NCBI RefSeq assembly: GCF_036541405.1
Contig: NZ_JAZHFS010000014.1
Coordinates: 1 to 64,000 of the forward strand
Source: Clostridium_AD frigoriphilum
GTDB taxonomy: Bacteria > Bacillota > Clostridia > Clostridiales > Clostridiaceae
Length of the DNA stretch: 64,000 nt
Direction of reading: 5' to 3'
Shown here: piece by piece, positions 27,136-37,065 of the stretch
Layout of the letters: each line of letters opens with the position of its first letter
Position numbering within the stretch: the first letter of the stretch is position 1
The notes under the pieces: generated by a model
Database searches by the model: none
What the model saw: only the letters and a program-made list of their open reading frames with translations
Told to the model about the DNA's origin: nothing
Translations under genes and position numbers: made by a program

Positions 27136-27861
27136 TTACTGAAATTGTTCCATTATCGTATTTTTGAATTTGTAACCTAAAGGAGCATTTTCATCATAAT
27201 TTTCGAAATAAATTGCACTCAATTTACTATCCACATTCTCTATCTTCTTTATATAGTTAACGTTCACCGCAAAAGATTTATGACACTGAACTATATTATT
27301 ACAATTTATAATTTTAAGAATTTTACTAAGCGGTAAGTTATTAACTTTAAAAATGCCATTTACTGTATGTATCATACATTTACGAAGATACACCTCTATA
27401 AAAATAGTCTCATCAACATATATTTTTACATTGACACCACTTTTAACTTCAATTATTACATATCTTTTTACTTCGGACTTTTCATTTGTTTTTTCAATAT
27501 GCGCTTTAAAGTGTTTTGTCATGTTTACTACATCTGACATATTATATGGTTTTAGAATATAATCATAACAATGCACTTCTTTAAATGCCTTAGTTAAATA
27601 TTCGACATGAGTTGTTAAGAAAATAATAAAACTAAACTCATATTTTGGTATCTTCCTAATCTCTATTGCGAAATCTACTCCAGATGAACTGTTTAAACAT
27701 ATATCCACATAAAAAACATCTATACTATAGATGCTTGTAATTTCCAAAGCCTCATCTTTATCAGCAGATTCATATATATTTATACCTTTATCTATTTGCT
27801 GTATCATCATTTTCAAACTTTTTCTCTGCAGCATATCATCCTCTACTATTAACACATTCAT
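27136..27861 (-). CDS. AgrA-like LytTR response regulator
   Basis: The 241-residue regulator has a receiver domain with phosphoacceptor D53 in Y-V-D-I-C-L-N. A C-terminal LytTR DNA-binding domain (about 140-240) has the C-H-K-S-F-A-V-N-V-N-Y-I-K-K-I core typical of the family. Such regulators bind direct repeats upstream of their targets. It is the first gene of the pair with the AgrC-like kinase. The start follows AAAGGGGAT. Targets are not evident, but the ABC exporter downstream is the obvious candidate. Confidence 0.9.
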   Translation of the reverse strand: MNVLIVEDDMLQRKSLKMMIQQIDKGINIYESADKDEALEITSIYSIDVFYVDICLNSSSGVDFAIEIRKIPKYEFSFIIFLTTHVEYLTKAFKEVHCYDYILKPYNMSDVVNMTKHFKAHIEKTNEKSEVKRYVIIEVKSGVNVKIYVDETIFIEVYLRKCMIHTVNGIFKVNNLPLSKILKIINCNNIVQCHKSFAVNVNYIKKIENVDSKLSAIYFENYDENAPLGYKFKNTIMEQFQ

Positions 27862-27882
27862 TGGTATCCCCTTTAATCATGG

Positions 27883-27898
27883 TGCCACCCATGTGGCA
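27883..27898. repeat. Hairpin TGCCAC-CCAT-GTGGCA
   Basis: Perfect 6-bp arms around four bases, just upstream of the LytTR regulator start, next to a short direct repeat (GTGGCAAGTGGCAAG at 27893-27907). A similar stem follows the kinase gene at 25764-25780. The rest of the gap to 28152 holds no gene. Confidence 0.5.
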
Positions 27899-28072
27899 AG
27901 TGGCAAGTCGAAATTTAAAACTTAATACTCACCATAGTCTTATTTTATAACAATATCATTATATCATAAACTTTTGCTAAATTAGATATATATTGTCACA
28001 TTACCAATTAAAAATGCTCTTATATAATAGAGATGATTAATATGTTTCATAACTTATTGTTTATCATTTATT

Positions 28073-28111
28073 AAAAAGATCCCTAAATTTTTATTTTTAG
28101 GGATCTTTTTA
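28073..28111 (-). terminator. Terminator of the VOC protein gene
   Basis: AAAAAGATCCCTAAA pairs exactly with TTTAGGGATCTTTTT around an 8-nt loop; T-rich on both strands. Confidence 0.85.
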
Positions 28112-28152
28112 TTTGTACATGTAACCTAATTAGCTATTTTAATCTTTTATTT

Positions 28153-28539
28153 CTATTTTTCATATAATTCTATAGGTAAATCATCTGGATCACTAAAAAA
28201 AGTAAATCTTTTCCCCGTAATTTCATCAATTCTAATATCCTCAGTAATAACATTTTTATCATTTAGTTCTTTTATACTCTCATCTATATTGTCTACCTCA
28301 AAAGCAAGATGCCTTAATCCTCTTGCTTCAGGGTAACTAGGCCTTCTTGGTGATTGCTTAAAAGAAAATAATTCTATTTGATAATTCCCAGAAACACATA
28401 GGTCAAGTTTATATGACTCTCTATCTTTTCTGTATACCTCTTTAATTATATCTAACCCTAAAATATTAACATAGAATTTTTTAGACCTTTCATAATTCGA
28501 ACAAATAATAGCTATATGATGAATTTTATTTAACTTCAT
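28153..28539 (-). CDS. VOC family protein (YaeR/SMU1112c-type glyoxalase-like)
   Basis: A 128-residue vicinal-oxygen-chelate protein. It begins with I-H-H-I-A-I-I-C-S-N-Y-E-R-S-K-K-F-Y and has L-R-H-L-A-F-E-V-D-N-I and F-F-S-D-P-D-D-L-P-I-E-L-Y-E. These are the paired beta-alpha-beta-beta-beta modules with H, H and E metal ligands. This subgroup is close to YaeR; the reaction is not established. Monocistronic, with AGGAGG before ATG. Confidence 0.87.
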   Translation of the reverse strand: MKLNKIHHIAIICSNYERSKKFYVNILGLDIIKEVYRKDRESYKLDLCVSGNYQIELFSFKQSPRRPSYPEARGLRHLAFEVDNIDESIKELNDKNVITEDIRIDEITGKRFTFFSDPDDLPIELYEK

Positions 28540-28669
28540 TATTAAACCTCCTTTTTTCTATAATACTTTTCTTATACTTTAAATAATAGCTTGTCCCATT
28601 ATATTTATAACTCTGAAATACCCAATAGTCGAGCATCCCCTAGTTATAAATATTTTCAATATAATGTAG

Positions 28670-29308
28670 CTAAAATATCTCTTCTAAATCCGTTACAATT
28701 TTATCCGCAAGTCCGAGTGTAATGATTTCATCAGACATTAACCACCAATCTTTTCTATAATTTTTTGCATAGAGCTTATCTGTAATATTTGTATTTGCGA
28801 CAATAAAATCTTTAACTCTTTTCTCTTGTCTTTGAGTAAATTCAAAATTATCTAAAACTTTATCCGTATTACCCATAGCCCCTGTACTACCAGAATGGAT
28901 TAGTGCTGTTGTATCCTGAAACACATATCTGTGGCCTTTTGAACCAGCAAGTAACATTAATCCACCCGAACTGTACGTCTTTCCGAGGCCTATTGTATAC
29001 ACTGGTGTTTTAGAAAGTTGTATAACATTTATGAAATTGAGCACCGCAGGTAATTCACCTCCATTAGAATTTATAAAGATCTTAATTGGAGTTCTCTCCT
29101 CAGGCGATTTACCTTTATCTTGTTTATTCCACTTTATAATCATTAATGAAAAATCAACCAAACTATCATCAATATCAAAATTCCAAAAAATTTCTCTATT
29201 TCTAGTCCTCTCATAATAATCTAAGGTTTCTGGGTCTGGTAGATTCATTTTTGTTAATTCCTTAACCTCATCATCAAAAAATATATCCCAGTTTTTATTT
29301 GCGCTCAT
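28670..29308 (-). CDS. ClpP-like serine protease family protein, orphan
   Basis: The 212-residue protein has the ClpP/crotonase fold signature. I-K-I-F-I-N-S-N-G-G is followed by G-L-G-K-T-Y-S-S-G-G, where S113 aligns with the nucleophile. H138 lies in A-L-I-H-S-G and D187 in Y-R-K-D-W-W, so the triad looks complete. It differs strongly from housekeeping ClpP: the N-terminal 60 residues are unlike and the Ser loop is S-S-G-G instead of A-S-M-G. AGGGGG 5 nt before ATG 29308 decides the start; an in-frame ATG at 29329 is too early. It has no neighbouring ATPase and may be an accessory ClpP-like enzyme or translocation-enhancing type. Confidence 0.8.
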   Translation of the reverse strand: MSANKNWDIFFDDEVKELTKMNLPDPETLDYYERTRNREIFWNFDIDDSLVDFSLMIIKWNKQDKGKSPEERTPIKIFINSNGGELPAVLNFINVIQLSKTPVYTIGLGKTYSSGGLMLLAGSKGHRYVFQDTTALIHSGSTGAMGNTDKVLDNFEFTQRQEKRVKDFIVANTNITDKLYAKNYRKDWWLMSDEIITLGLADKIVTDLEEIF

Positions 29309-29429
29309 AATTCCCCCTGCTTCCTTCATATTATTAAATCGTATATTATATTATATGTATGCGGATATTCTTTTCCACATTCAACCTCATATAAATATAT
29401 TTTATTTTTATTAGTCTCCTCTTACAATT

Positions 29430-31091
29430 TTACATTTCTATATCCTTCCAACTTACATTAAAACTAGTTTTCCAGAGAATTACATTAGCTATTAAAAGCA
29501 CTATTCCATAGACACATATAAATATTATATTATTTCTAATAGCTATATGAATTCCAGCAAATATGCCAAGTAGCAAGCTAGTTACTATCGATGGCAATAT
29601 AAGTTTTCCACTATCTGTTGTTGCAAATTTTACACTAAACGGCATTGCCTTATTTGATAATTTAAAATACACTAATGATAATATTAATAGAACTAAAAAC
29701 ATTACAACTAAGTCTATAATTATCAATGGACCTTTTAGTATTAAGAAAACAATAGAATCCAATAAATAAAGTGGTATTATAAGTTTAAATATAGTTCCTT
29801 TTACTGCTCCTTTTAATATTACTCCCGGATTCTTTATTGGTAATACCTTGTATATAAAAGCTCCCTTAAAACTATCACTATTATTTATAAATGCTGTACA
29901 AAAACATAATAAGAATATACTTATATATATTAATAAATGAATCTTTCCACCAAAACCATTTTGAATATTATCCAGAAGCGATTTATCATTTCTGTCCATA
30001 AATACAAATAGAACTGGCATAAACACTGCCATTGCAAGGGTTGGATATACCTTCAGCTTTAGGCTTCGTTCTGTAGCTATCATATTTTGAGTGAATTTAA
30101 ACATACTCTTTTCAATATTATCCTTGCATACAATCCCTGCTATAAATTCTTTTCTATTTTCACTCCTTCTGCTTACAGTTCCTCCTTTAGCATTTAATTT
30201 TTGAAGGTTCTTTTCAAAATATGGTACTACCTTTTTTAAATAAAGCACAATTAAAACAATTGGCCCCACTACCGCAAGTACTAGTAAGTACATTAATATA
30301 GGTTGCTTATTACCATCTATCAATATTCCAAATGGTGCTGCAAACCACATGGATGGTAATATTACATGCCAGAGCTTAGGTATATATTCACTATTCATAT
30401 TAGAAACATTAAAAACTCTAGCAACTAATTGATATCCAAATGCAAATACAAAAGCTAATAATATTTGGAAATAGTTTATTATATCCTTTAGTTTTTCTCC
30501 ATCAAAAAGCTTTAAAACTATGGTATATAATAAAGATGTTAAAGTTATAACTATTAAAACCGAAAGAATATTTTCTATAAAAAATATTACGAAAAATAAA
30601 GCCCCATATTTTATTGTACCAATAACAAGGGGGATTAAATTTAATGACAGCGAGAGGCCTGCTAAATATATACATATATGAGTGGTTTTTGCTGCATTAA
30701 AGGTTTTATTATCAATAGGTTTTGGTAATAATATACTTTTCTCGGTTACATCTAATAATACTGCTGAAAAGTCAGATATCATAAGTGAAATCATCATAAA
30801 TAAATTTATACCTATTACAATATTTGTAGCTTTCATTGCAGGCATATCACTATTCATTATTAGACCAATAAAAACACTTATGAAAGCATTAAACATAAGC
30901 AAACTCAAATAATTATTTTTATCGCGGCTCTCGCCACTCTTTTTGTTTTTTCCCATGACATTGCTTACCCGCCTGCCATCCATTGTTAATTTTACCTTTA
31001 GAATCATTCTCATAACTTTATAGTTAACTCCTAATTTTACATATATAAATTGGAATTTATCCAATATCTTAAGAACCGTGAAATTTTTCAT
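29430..31091 (-). CDS. Large ABC exporter permease of unknown substrate
   Basis: This 553-residue integral membrane protein has about 12-14 hydrophobic segments. It lies 2 nt downstream of an ABC ATPase gene and must be its permease. The long N-terminal cytosolic part precedes TM helices from about residue 60. Its size and lack of extracellular domain fit the 'putative ABC exporter' type of Firmicutes rather than FtsX or ABC-2 families. Ribosome site GAGGTG lies within the end of the ATPase gene. No substrate can be assigned. Confidence 0.78.
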   Translation of the reverse strand: MKNFTVLKILDKFQFIYVKLGVNYKVMRMILKVKLTMDGRRVSNVMGKNKKSGESRDKNNYLSLLMFNAFISVFIGLIMNSDMPAMKATNIVIGINLFMMISLMISDFSAVLLDVTEKSILLPKPIDNKTFNAAKTTHICIYLAGLSLSLNLIPLVIGTIKYGALFFVIFFIENILSVLIVITLTSLLYTIVLKLFDGEKLKDIINYFQILLAFVFAFGYQLVARVFNVSNMNSEYIPKLWHVILPSMWFAAPFGILIDGNKQPILMYLLVLAVVGPIVLIVLYLKKVVPYFEKNLQKLNAKGGTVSRRSENRKEFIAGIVCKDNIEKSMFKFTQNMIATERSLKLKVYPTLAMAVFMPVLFVFMDRNDKSLLDNIQNGFGGKIHLLIYISIFLLCFCTAFINNSDSFKGAFIYKVLPIKNPGVILKGAVKGTIFKLIIPLYLLDSIVFLILKGPLIIIDLVVMFLVLLILSLVYFKLSNKAMPFSVKFATTDSGKLILPSIVTSLLLGIFAGIHIAIRNNIIFICVYGIVLLIANVILWKTSFNVSWKDIEM

Positions 31092-31093
31092 AC

Positions 31094-31882
31094 CTACACC
31101 TCTTCAACCAAAGAAACAAATTCTTCAGCAATCGCTGTATGCTCATTAAACCCTGTTAACTGATTAAATATCTCCTCAAGTGAACCCTCCATTTGATTAT
31201 TATTTAGTTCCTCAAAACTACCATCAGCAACTATTAGTCCAGCATTTAATAGTATTATTCTATCACTTACCTTTTCTACAACATCCATTATATGCGATGA
31301 ATAAAATATTGTTTTCCCTCCCTTTGCAAGAGTTTTCATAACCTCTTTAAACACCATAACACTATTAGCATCCAGTCCACTTAACGGTTCATCAAAAAAT
31401 AATATATCAGGGTTATGAATTAAACTACATATTATAAGTAGTTTTTGCTTCATGCCTTTTGAATATGAGGATATTCTAGAATTTATAACATTGTCCATTG
31501 CAAATAGTCCCATTAGCTTTTCCGATCTCTCTATAAGTTTTTTCTCTTCTAGACCATATATTCCGCCTAAAAAGCTTATATACTCATAAGCAGTTAAATT
31601 TTCATATATATCAGCAAGTTCTGGTACATAACCTATTTTCTTTTTATACTCTATACTTCCATTACTAATATCTTGTCCGAGTATTTCAACCGTTCCAGAG
31701 TATCCTTCTAATATACCTAACATTATTTTTATAGTAGTGCTTTTACCAGCACCATTAGTCCCTATATATCCTATAATCTGGCCGCGAGGAATCTCCAAAT
31801 TTATACCATTAAGCACTAACTTGTTACCATATCTCATCTGTAAATTTTTTATTGATATTATACTTTCCGAATTTTCCATCAT
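31094..31882 (-). CDS. ABC transporter ATP-binding protein
   Basis: The ATPase has Walker A G-T-N-G-A-G-K-S-T, signature Y-S-K-G-M-K-Q-K-L, Walker B I-L-F-F-D-E-P-L-S-G-L-D and the H-loop S-S-H-I-M. About 260 residues. It serves the large permease immediately downstream. I start at ATG 31882 because AGGGG lies 5 nt upstream; an in-frame GTG at 31888 overlaps that site. The pair is a self-contained exporter unrelated to the 23.7-25.6 kb one. Confidence 0.88.
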   Translation of the reverse strand: MMENSESIISIKNLQMRYGNKLVLNGINLEIPRGQIIGYIGTNGAGKSTTIKIMLGILEGYSGTVEILGQDISNGSIEYKKKIGYVPELADIYENLTAYEYISFLGGIYGLEEKKLIERSEKLMGLFAMDNVINSRISSYSKGMKQKLLIICSLIHNPDILFFDEPLSGLDANSVMVFKEVMKTLAKGGKTIFYSSHIMDVVEKVSDRIILLNAGLIVADGSFEELNNNQMEGSLEEIFNQLTGFNEHTAIAEEFVSLVEEV

Positions 31883-32040
31883 TCCCACCCCTTAAAATGT
31901 TTTATATGTTTATGTTCCTTATTATACTACATAATTTTGTAACTTAAATATAAGAACTTTTTATAATATGCAAATTCTTTTGCATTTATAGTCAAATTAT
32001 TATATTTGAAAACATTTTATTGTAATACTATAAAAAAATA

Positions 32041-32093
32041 AAAAACCCCTATACAATGTTAAGTATCAAAGCCTAACAGTATAAGAGGTTTTT
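32041..32093 (-). terminator. Terminator of lacZ
   Basis: AAAAACCCCTATAC pairs with GTATAAGAGGTTTTT on either side of a 24-nt loop that could fold further. It lies 34 nt past the lacZ stop. Confidence 0.75.
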
Positions 32094-32126
32094 AAATGAA
32101 TCAATTAAATTTGTTGTTTACATTCA

Positions 32127-35100
32127 CTATTCTAAACATTTTCTCATTACAAATTCAAAGTTAATATCCTTTGAAGAATCTATAAGATATTCTTTATGAA
32201 CTGGTGCTCCCCAGCTATCATCCCCACCAACTCCCATTTGCTTTGCTGCAATTGTAACTACTGTATAGTTAACTTTTGGTAGTTCATTGTGATGATATGC
32301 ATTTTGAAGCTCGCATGCTGTATATGGAGATACTCCTAATTCAAATGGTACCTTGCTTGCTTCAAACTCAATACCAAATCCATTTTCATCTTTTATCTTA
32401 GCCCATCTAACTCCAGTATGGTTTCCACTTTCCTGAGGTACTATGTACCCAGAAACATTTTCTTTTACTGATTTCTCGAAAATTCCAAGTGTTGCTCCAT
32501 GAAGCCTATCCACATAATTTTCTTCTGGTCCCTTACCATACCACTTGAATTTATCATAATCCGAGGATAATTTAAATGCCATTCCAAATATAGGAAGCTC
32601 AGGCATTCCTTTAATACCTTTATAATCGCAGCTTACTTTAATTTCACCATTAGAATATACAGTATAGGCTATCTTAACTTCAGCCTGTGTTGTTGCTAGA
32701 AGTGCGTATGTATATTCTACGATAATGCTATAATCATCTTGAATTACCTGTACATCGATGCAACTTTGGAACATACTTGCTTGAAGCCATTGTCCACACC
32801 TAAATCCATGATTAGTTCCCTTATCATTATCCGTCATAGCTCTCCAATAAATAGGCATTGGGGCCCTAGTTATCATTTCTATGCCATCATATCTAAGAGA
32901 TACCATTCCACCTTCTTGTTTTGAAAATAAGACACTAAAATCATCATTTTTAACTCCAATATTTACATCTCCATTGACAACTTCAATCTTAGTTAACTTT
33001 TTAGTGTCAATAGTTCCCTCCACATCAAATACATACTGATCAAATGCTACCACATGCAAAGCCTCTGCCCAAATATTATTATTCTTAAGCTTAAATGAAA
33101 CATTCAAAGCATATTCCCCGGAAGTTTTCACCTGCGGAAGTTTAAACCTTACATATTTTTCTTCACAAGGTTTAACAATAACTGTTATAAAGTCCTTGTA
33201 GATTTCTTTTCCATTAAGATCTAGGCAGTACTCTAAAATGTAATCTGAAGTATCTATAAACAGATTTTCATTTTTAACCAAAACTCCATCTCTGCCAGTA
33301 ATTAATTTTATATTTTGATAAAGCTTTTTTACTTCGCTAACCTTTGGAGATGGTTTTCTATCTGCATAAACTATACCATCTCCACAGAAGTTGTAATCCG
33401 TTGGTCTATCATCAAAATCGCCTCCATAAGCCATAACTTCCTGATTAAACTTATCCTTTTTAATTAAAAACTGATCAATATAATCCCAAATAAAACCACC
33501 TTGGTAAAGCTGATATTTGTTTTCTAACTCCACATATTTATGCAGTGCTCCACAGGAATTTCCCATAGCGTGCATGTATTCGCAGCTTATATATGGTTTT
33601 TCTGGAGCATTATTTAAGTACTCTTCAATTTCAAAAACCTTAGCATACATTCTGCTTTCCATATCGCTAGTTTCGTTAAAGCTCCTATCCCAAAATATAC
33701 CTTCATAATGAACTAATCTTGAAGGATCTTTTTCTCTAAAATACTTTGACATCTTATATATATTTTCTCCACCAAAGGATTCATTCCCACAAGACCATAT
33801 TAAAATGGACGGATGATTTTTATCCCTTTCAAGCATAGACGTAGCCCTATCAATTACAATGTCTAACCACTGTTTTTTACTGCCAGGAATAACCCAATCA
33901 GGTTTGATTTTACCCATTTTTTGCCAAGATCCATGAGTTTCGAGGTTTGTTTCATCTATTAAATATATTCCATATTCATCACAAAGATTATACCAATGTG
34001 TTTGATTAGGATAATGAGAAGTTCTCACAGCATTTATATTATTTTGCTTTAAGAATTTTATATCCCATAACATATCTTCTTTAGTAATAGCTCTACCTTT
34101 TCTACAGTTAAATTCATGACGATTTATGCCCTTAAACACTATACGTTTGCCATTTATGGTCATAATCTTATTTATCATTTCAAAACTTCTAAATCCAACC
34201 TTTTGGCTGACCACTTCCACTACTTTTCCATCAGTTCCTCGAATTAAAGCAAATAATGTATAAAGATATGGATTTTCAGCGCTCCAAAGCTCTACGTTAT
34301 TAACATTTAAAGATAATGATATGCTCGTTGTTAAAGATGTTCCTATTTCTTTTGCTACCACTATTCCATCTTTATCCATAAGTTCTAAATCTATGGTAGA
34401 ATTAATTTCTCCCTTTATTTTTAAATCTAGATTTAAAACTGCATTTTTATAAGACTTGTCTAAGTTTGTTTTCACAAATAAATCTTGAATATGAGTTTCT
34501 GGAACAGAATATAAGTACACATCTCTAAATATTCCCGAAAAACGCCAAAAGTCTTGATCTTCTAGCCAACTTCCAGTAGATCTCTTATACACCTCCACAG
34601 CCAGCTTATTTTCTCCTTCTTTAATAAACTTAGTTAAATTAAACTCTGCTGGAGTAAAGCTATCCTCGCTATACCCTATAAATTCACCATTTAACCAAAG
34701 ATAAAATGCATTTTCCACTCCTTGAAAAGAAATATATACAGGTCCCCCTTTAATATTTTCATCAATATCAAAATACTTTACGTAACTTCCCACTGGATTA
34801 TATTCTTTAGATACCTTTGGTGGTAATAACTCACTATGCCCATCCCAAGGGTACATGGTATTTATATATTGGGGTTTATCATAACCTTGAAGTTGTATAT
34901 GTGCAGGAACTTCTATATCCTTAAAGCAATGACAATCAAATTCAGGTTCATAAAAATCTTTAATTCTAGAGCTTGGATTTACCGCAAAACTAAACTTCCA
35001 ATTTCCATTCAAACTTTGACGAAGATTCATTTCACCAATTGACTCTTCTTCTTTTGTCAAATAATATTTATGATCTGAATGAGCCTCAATTCTGTTAACA

Positions 35101-35153
35101 GCAAAAACTGATGTATCAGAAAGCCAATCTAAACTTGGTATTTTAAAATTCAT
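32127..35153 (-). CDS. lacZ: Beta-galactosidase, GH2
   Basis: A full-length 1008-residue LacZ-type enzyme that hydrolyses lactose and other beta-galactosides. Domain order is sugar-binding, immunoglobulin-like, TIM barrel, second immunoglobulin-like and the C-terminal beta-sandwich (bgal_small_N). The acid/base E458 is in W-S-C-G-N-E-S-F and the nucleophile E525 is in Y-I-S-C-E-Y-M-H-A-M-G-N. No lactose permease or regulator lies beside it; the 600-bp upstream gap carries only a hairpin. A GGGGATG context precedes the ATG. The enzyme appears intact. Confidence 0.95.
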   Translation of the reverse strand: MNFKIPSLDWLSDTSVFAVNRIEAHSDHKYYLTKEEESIGEMNLRQSLNGNWKFSFAVNPSSRIKDFYEPEFDCHCFKDIEVPAHIQLQGYDKPQYINTMYPWDGHSELLPPKVSKEYNPVGSYVKYFDIDENIKGGPVYISFQGVENAFYLWLNGEFIGYSEDSFTPAEFNLTKFIKEGENKLAVEVYKRSTGSWLEDQDFWRFSGIFRDVYLYSVPETHIQDLFVKTNLDKSYKNAVLNLDLKIKGEINSTIDLELMDKDGIVVAKEIGTSLTTSISLSLNVNNVELWSAENPYLYTLFALIRGTDGKVVEVVSQKVGFRSFEMINKIMTINGKRIVFKGINRHEFNCRKGRAITKEDMLWDIKFLKQNNINAVRTSHYPNQTHWYNLCDEYGIYLIDETNLETHGSWQKMGKIKPDWVIPGSKKQWLDIVIDRATSMLERDKNHPSILIWSCGNESFGGENIYKMSKYFREKDPSRLVHYEGIFWDRSFNETSDMESRMYAKVFEIEEYLNNAPEKPYISCEYMHAMGNSCGALHKYVELENKYQLYQGGFIWDYIDQFLIKKDKFNQEVMAYGGDFDDRPTDYNFCGDGIVYADRKPSPKVSEVKKLYQNIKLITGRDGVLVKNENLFIDTSDYILEYCLDLNGKEIYKDFITVIVKPCEEKYVRFKLPQVKTSGEYALNVSFKLKNNNIWAEALHVVAFDQYVFDVEGTIDTKKLTKIEVVNGDVNIGVKNDDFSVLFSKQEGGMVSLRYDGIEMITRAPMPIYWRAMTDNDKGTNHGFRCGQWLQASMFQSCIDVQVIQDDYSIIVEYTYALLATTQAEVKIAYTVYSNGEIKVSCDYKGIKGMPELPIFGMAFKLSSDYDKFKWYGKGPEENYVDRLHGATLGIFEKSVKENVSGYIVPQESGNHTGVRWAKIKDENGFGIEFEASKVPFELGVSPYTACELQNAYHHNELPKVNYTVVTIAAKQMGVGGDDSWGAPVHKEYLIDSSKDINFEFVMRKCLE

Positions 35154-35759
35154 AATTTCATCCCCTACTTTCTATTGATAAATACATATTAATAGCTTGA
35201 TGAAATAATAAGCTATTAACATCATTAAAATTCTACTACAGAACAGATAAAACATTTTAAGCTTATCTTTATAAAAACCTTTACATACATTGTAAATAAA
35301 AATATTTCCCTATCTTGTTACTGATTCTATATAGATGTCTATATTACTAGATGACTTTTTTCTTATTTAATATATAGAATAAGAAAAGGTTTTCTATACA
35401 TTAATTACATACTATCAAATATTATGTAGAAATGCAATGTTTTTTAACACGTTTGTACTTTCAAGATAAACTGTCCAAGATTTCAAAAAAACATAATGTT
35501 AACAGATAAACCATTGAAACTCTATTGCATGAAGCATGCTAAAAATCTTGATTGCCGATTATAAAATTATTGATAACTATATAAAATAAACTTGGAATAA
35601 ATTTCAATTGTTTAAACATAGTATAGAAAATATTATACTTATAATTTTAATAAAGGGATGATATTACAATGATTATTAATAAATACATTTTATAGAATAG
35701 GAATTAAAAATGTAGACAATAGAATTGATGTTTATTTGCCTTTAATATAGTCCGTTTAA
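35154..35759. other. 606-bp intergenic region between lacZ and the NRAMP gene
   Basis: No convincing gene. A hairpin, CTTTTTTCTTATT (35355-35367) with AATAAGAAAAGG (35378-35389), stands alone. At 35650-35755 a good AAAGGGATGAT ribosome site precedes ATG ATT ATT AAT AAA and a stop after eight codons; reading on in another frame gives RIGIKNVDNRIDVY. This may be the frameshifted start of a lost gene. The lacZ promoter must lie in the first 200 bp but no clear -35/-10 pair stands out. Confidence 0.35.
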
Positions 35760-37049
35760 TTAAAAACCCAATATTCTAATTAAAGACTGGAATAATAACA
35801 CCATAGTTAATGCTATTAAAATAACTATAGTAACCCAACCAACCCAATTTTTAAATTTATTGTTTGTATATTCCCCCATAAGATCCTTTTTATTTACCAT
35901 TATCATCATACAGATTAAAACTACCGGTAAAAGCATTCCATTAATCACTTGAGATCCAAGAGAAATCTGAAGTAAGGGTGCACCTGGGATTAGAATAATT
36001 GCAGCGCCTATAATTATTATTGCTGTAAACAACCAGTAAAATTCTGGTGCTTCTTTCATCGCTTTATCTATACCAGCTTCAAACCCAAAGGCTTCGCATA
36101 TGTAAAATGCAGTTGCTAGTGGGAGAATTGTTGCTGAAAATACGGAAGCAACCAAGAGACCAAAGGCAAAGATACTTGATGCTAAATCTCCAGCTAAAGG
36201 CTTTAATGCAATTGCCGCATCCTTTGCCTCATTTATAGAAATACCTTGTTTATTTAAAGTAGCAGCGCAAGCTACAATAATAAAGAAAGCTACTACAACT
36301 GTTACTGTACATCCAAGGATAACATCCATAAGTTCATATTTATACTCAGAGATTTTAATACCTTTTTCTATTACCGAAGACTGCATATAAAATTGCATCC
36401 AAGGAGCAATAGTAGTACCTATTAAACCAATTACAGTACTAATCCACCCAGCATCTATCCCTTCCCCATGAGCACCTTTAAATGAAGGTATAGGATTAAT
36501 TAATGAAGTTCCAATTTGATGCCAGTCTGGGTGAGCGAGGAGTGCAGAAAAAACATAAGAAAGTAAAAATACACTAAATACCAAGAATATTTTTTCCACT
36601 GATCTATAGGTTCCTTTTACAACCAGTAACCATACTAAAACCACTGCAATTGGCACTGTTATATATTTTGAAAGATTAAACACCTGCAAACTTCCAGCAA
36701 TACCCGCAAATTCAGTGGCAGTATTACCTATATCTGCTACTAATAATCCTAGGAATATAAAGAAAGTTATCTTTACACCAAAATTTTCTCTTATTAAATC
36801 AGCTAAACCCTTTTGAGTAACGATGCCCATTCTTGCATTCATTTCCTGTACTACAAGTAATGCAATGAAGCAGGGAATCAATGTCCAAAGTAAAAGGTAT
36901 CCATAGTGAGCTCCGGCCACTGAGTAGGCTGAAATACCACCAGCATCATTATCCACGCTTCCTGTTATTAAGCCTGGACCCACAACTGATAGAAACAGCA
37001 TTAATCCTACCATCCAAGGTTTTTTATTTGAAATTGTTTTTTCATACAT
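35760..37049 (-). CDS. NRAMP-related Mg2+ transporter (NRMT type)
   Basis: The 429-residue protein has about 11 TM helices of the SLC11/NRAMP fold. The TM1 metal motif, normally D-P-G-N, is D35-A-G-G38, and the TM6 motif, normally M-P-H-N, reads A215-P-W-M-Q-F. This departs from Mn/Fe transporters and fits the NRAMP-related magnesium transporters, some of which are known to be under M-box control in clostridia. The gene is 16 nt downstream of a MgtE_N/CBS gene and both lie behind an M-box riboswitch. Mg2+ import is therefore the best reading; the sequence evidence is altered site plus regulation. Confidence 0.85.
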   Translation of the reverse strand: MYEKTISNKKPWMVGLMLFLSVVGPGLITGSVDNDAGGISAYSVAGAHYGYLLLWTLIPCFIALLVVQEMNARMGIVTQKGLADLIRENFGVKITFFIFLGLLVADIGNTATEFAGIAGSLQVFNLSKYITVPIAVVLVWLLVVKGTYRSVEKIFLVFSVFLLSYVFSALLAHPDWHQIGTSLINPIPSFKGAHGEGIDAGWISTVIGLIGTTIAPWMQFYMQSSVIEKGIKISEYKYELMDVILGCTVTVVVAFFIIVACAATLNKQGISINEAKDAAIALKPLAGDLASSIFAFGLLVASVFSATILPLATAFYICEAFGFEAGIDKAMKEAPEFYWLFTAIIIIGAAIILIPGAPLLQISLGSQVINGMLLPVVLICMMIMVNKKDLMGEYTNNKFKNWVGWVTIVILIALTMVLLFQSLIRILGF

Positions 37050-37065
37050 ATTAACACCTCCTTAT

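Noticed and set aside
30682..30912. Plus-strand ORF inside the large ABC permease gene
   Set aside because: Antisense to a clear membrane protein coding sequence; no ribosome site.
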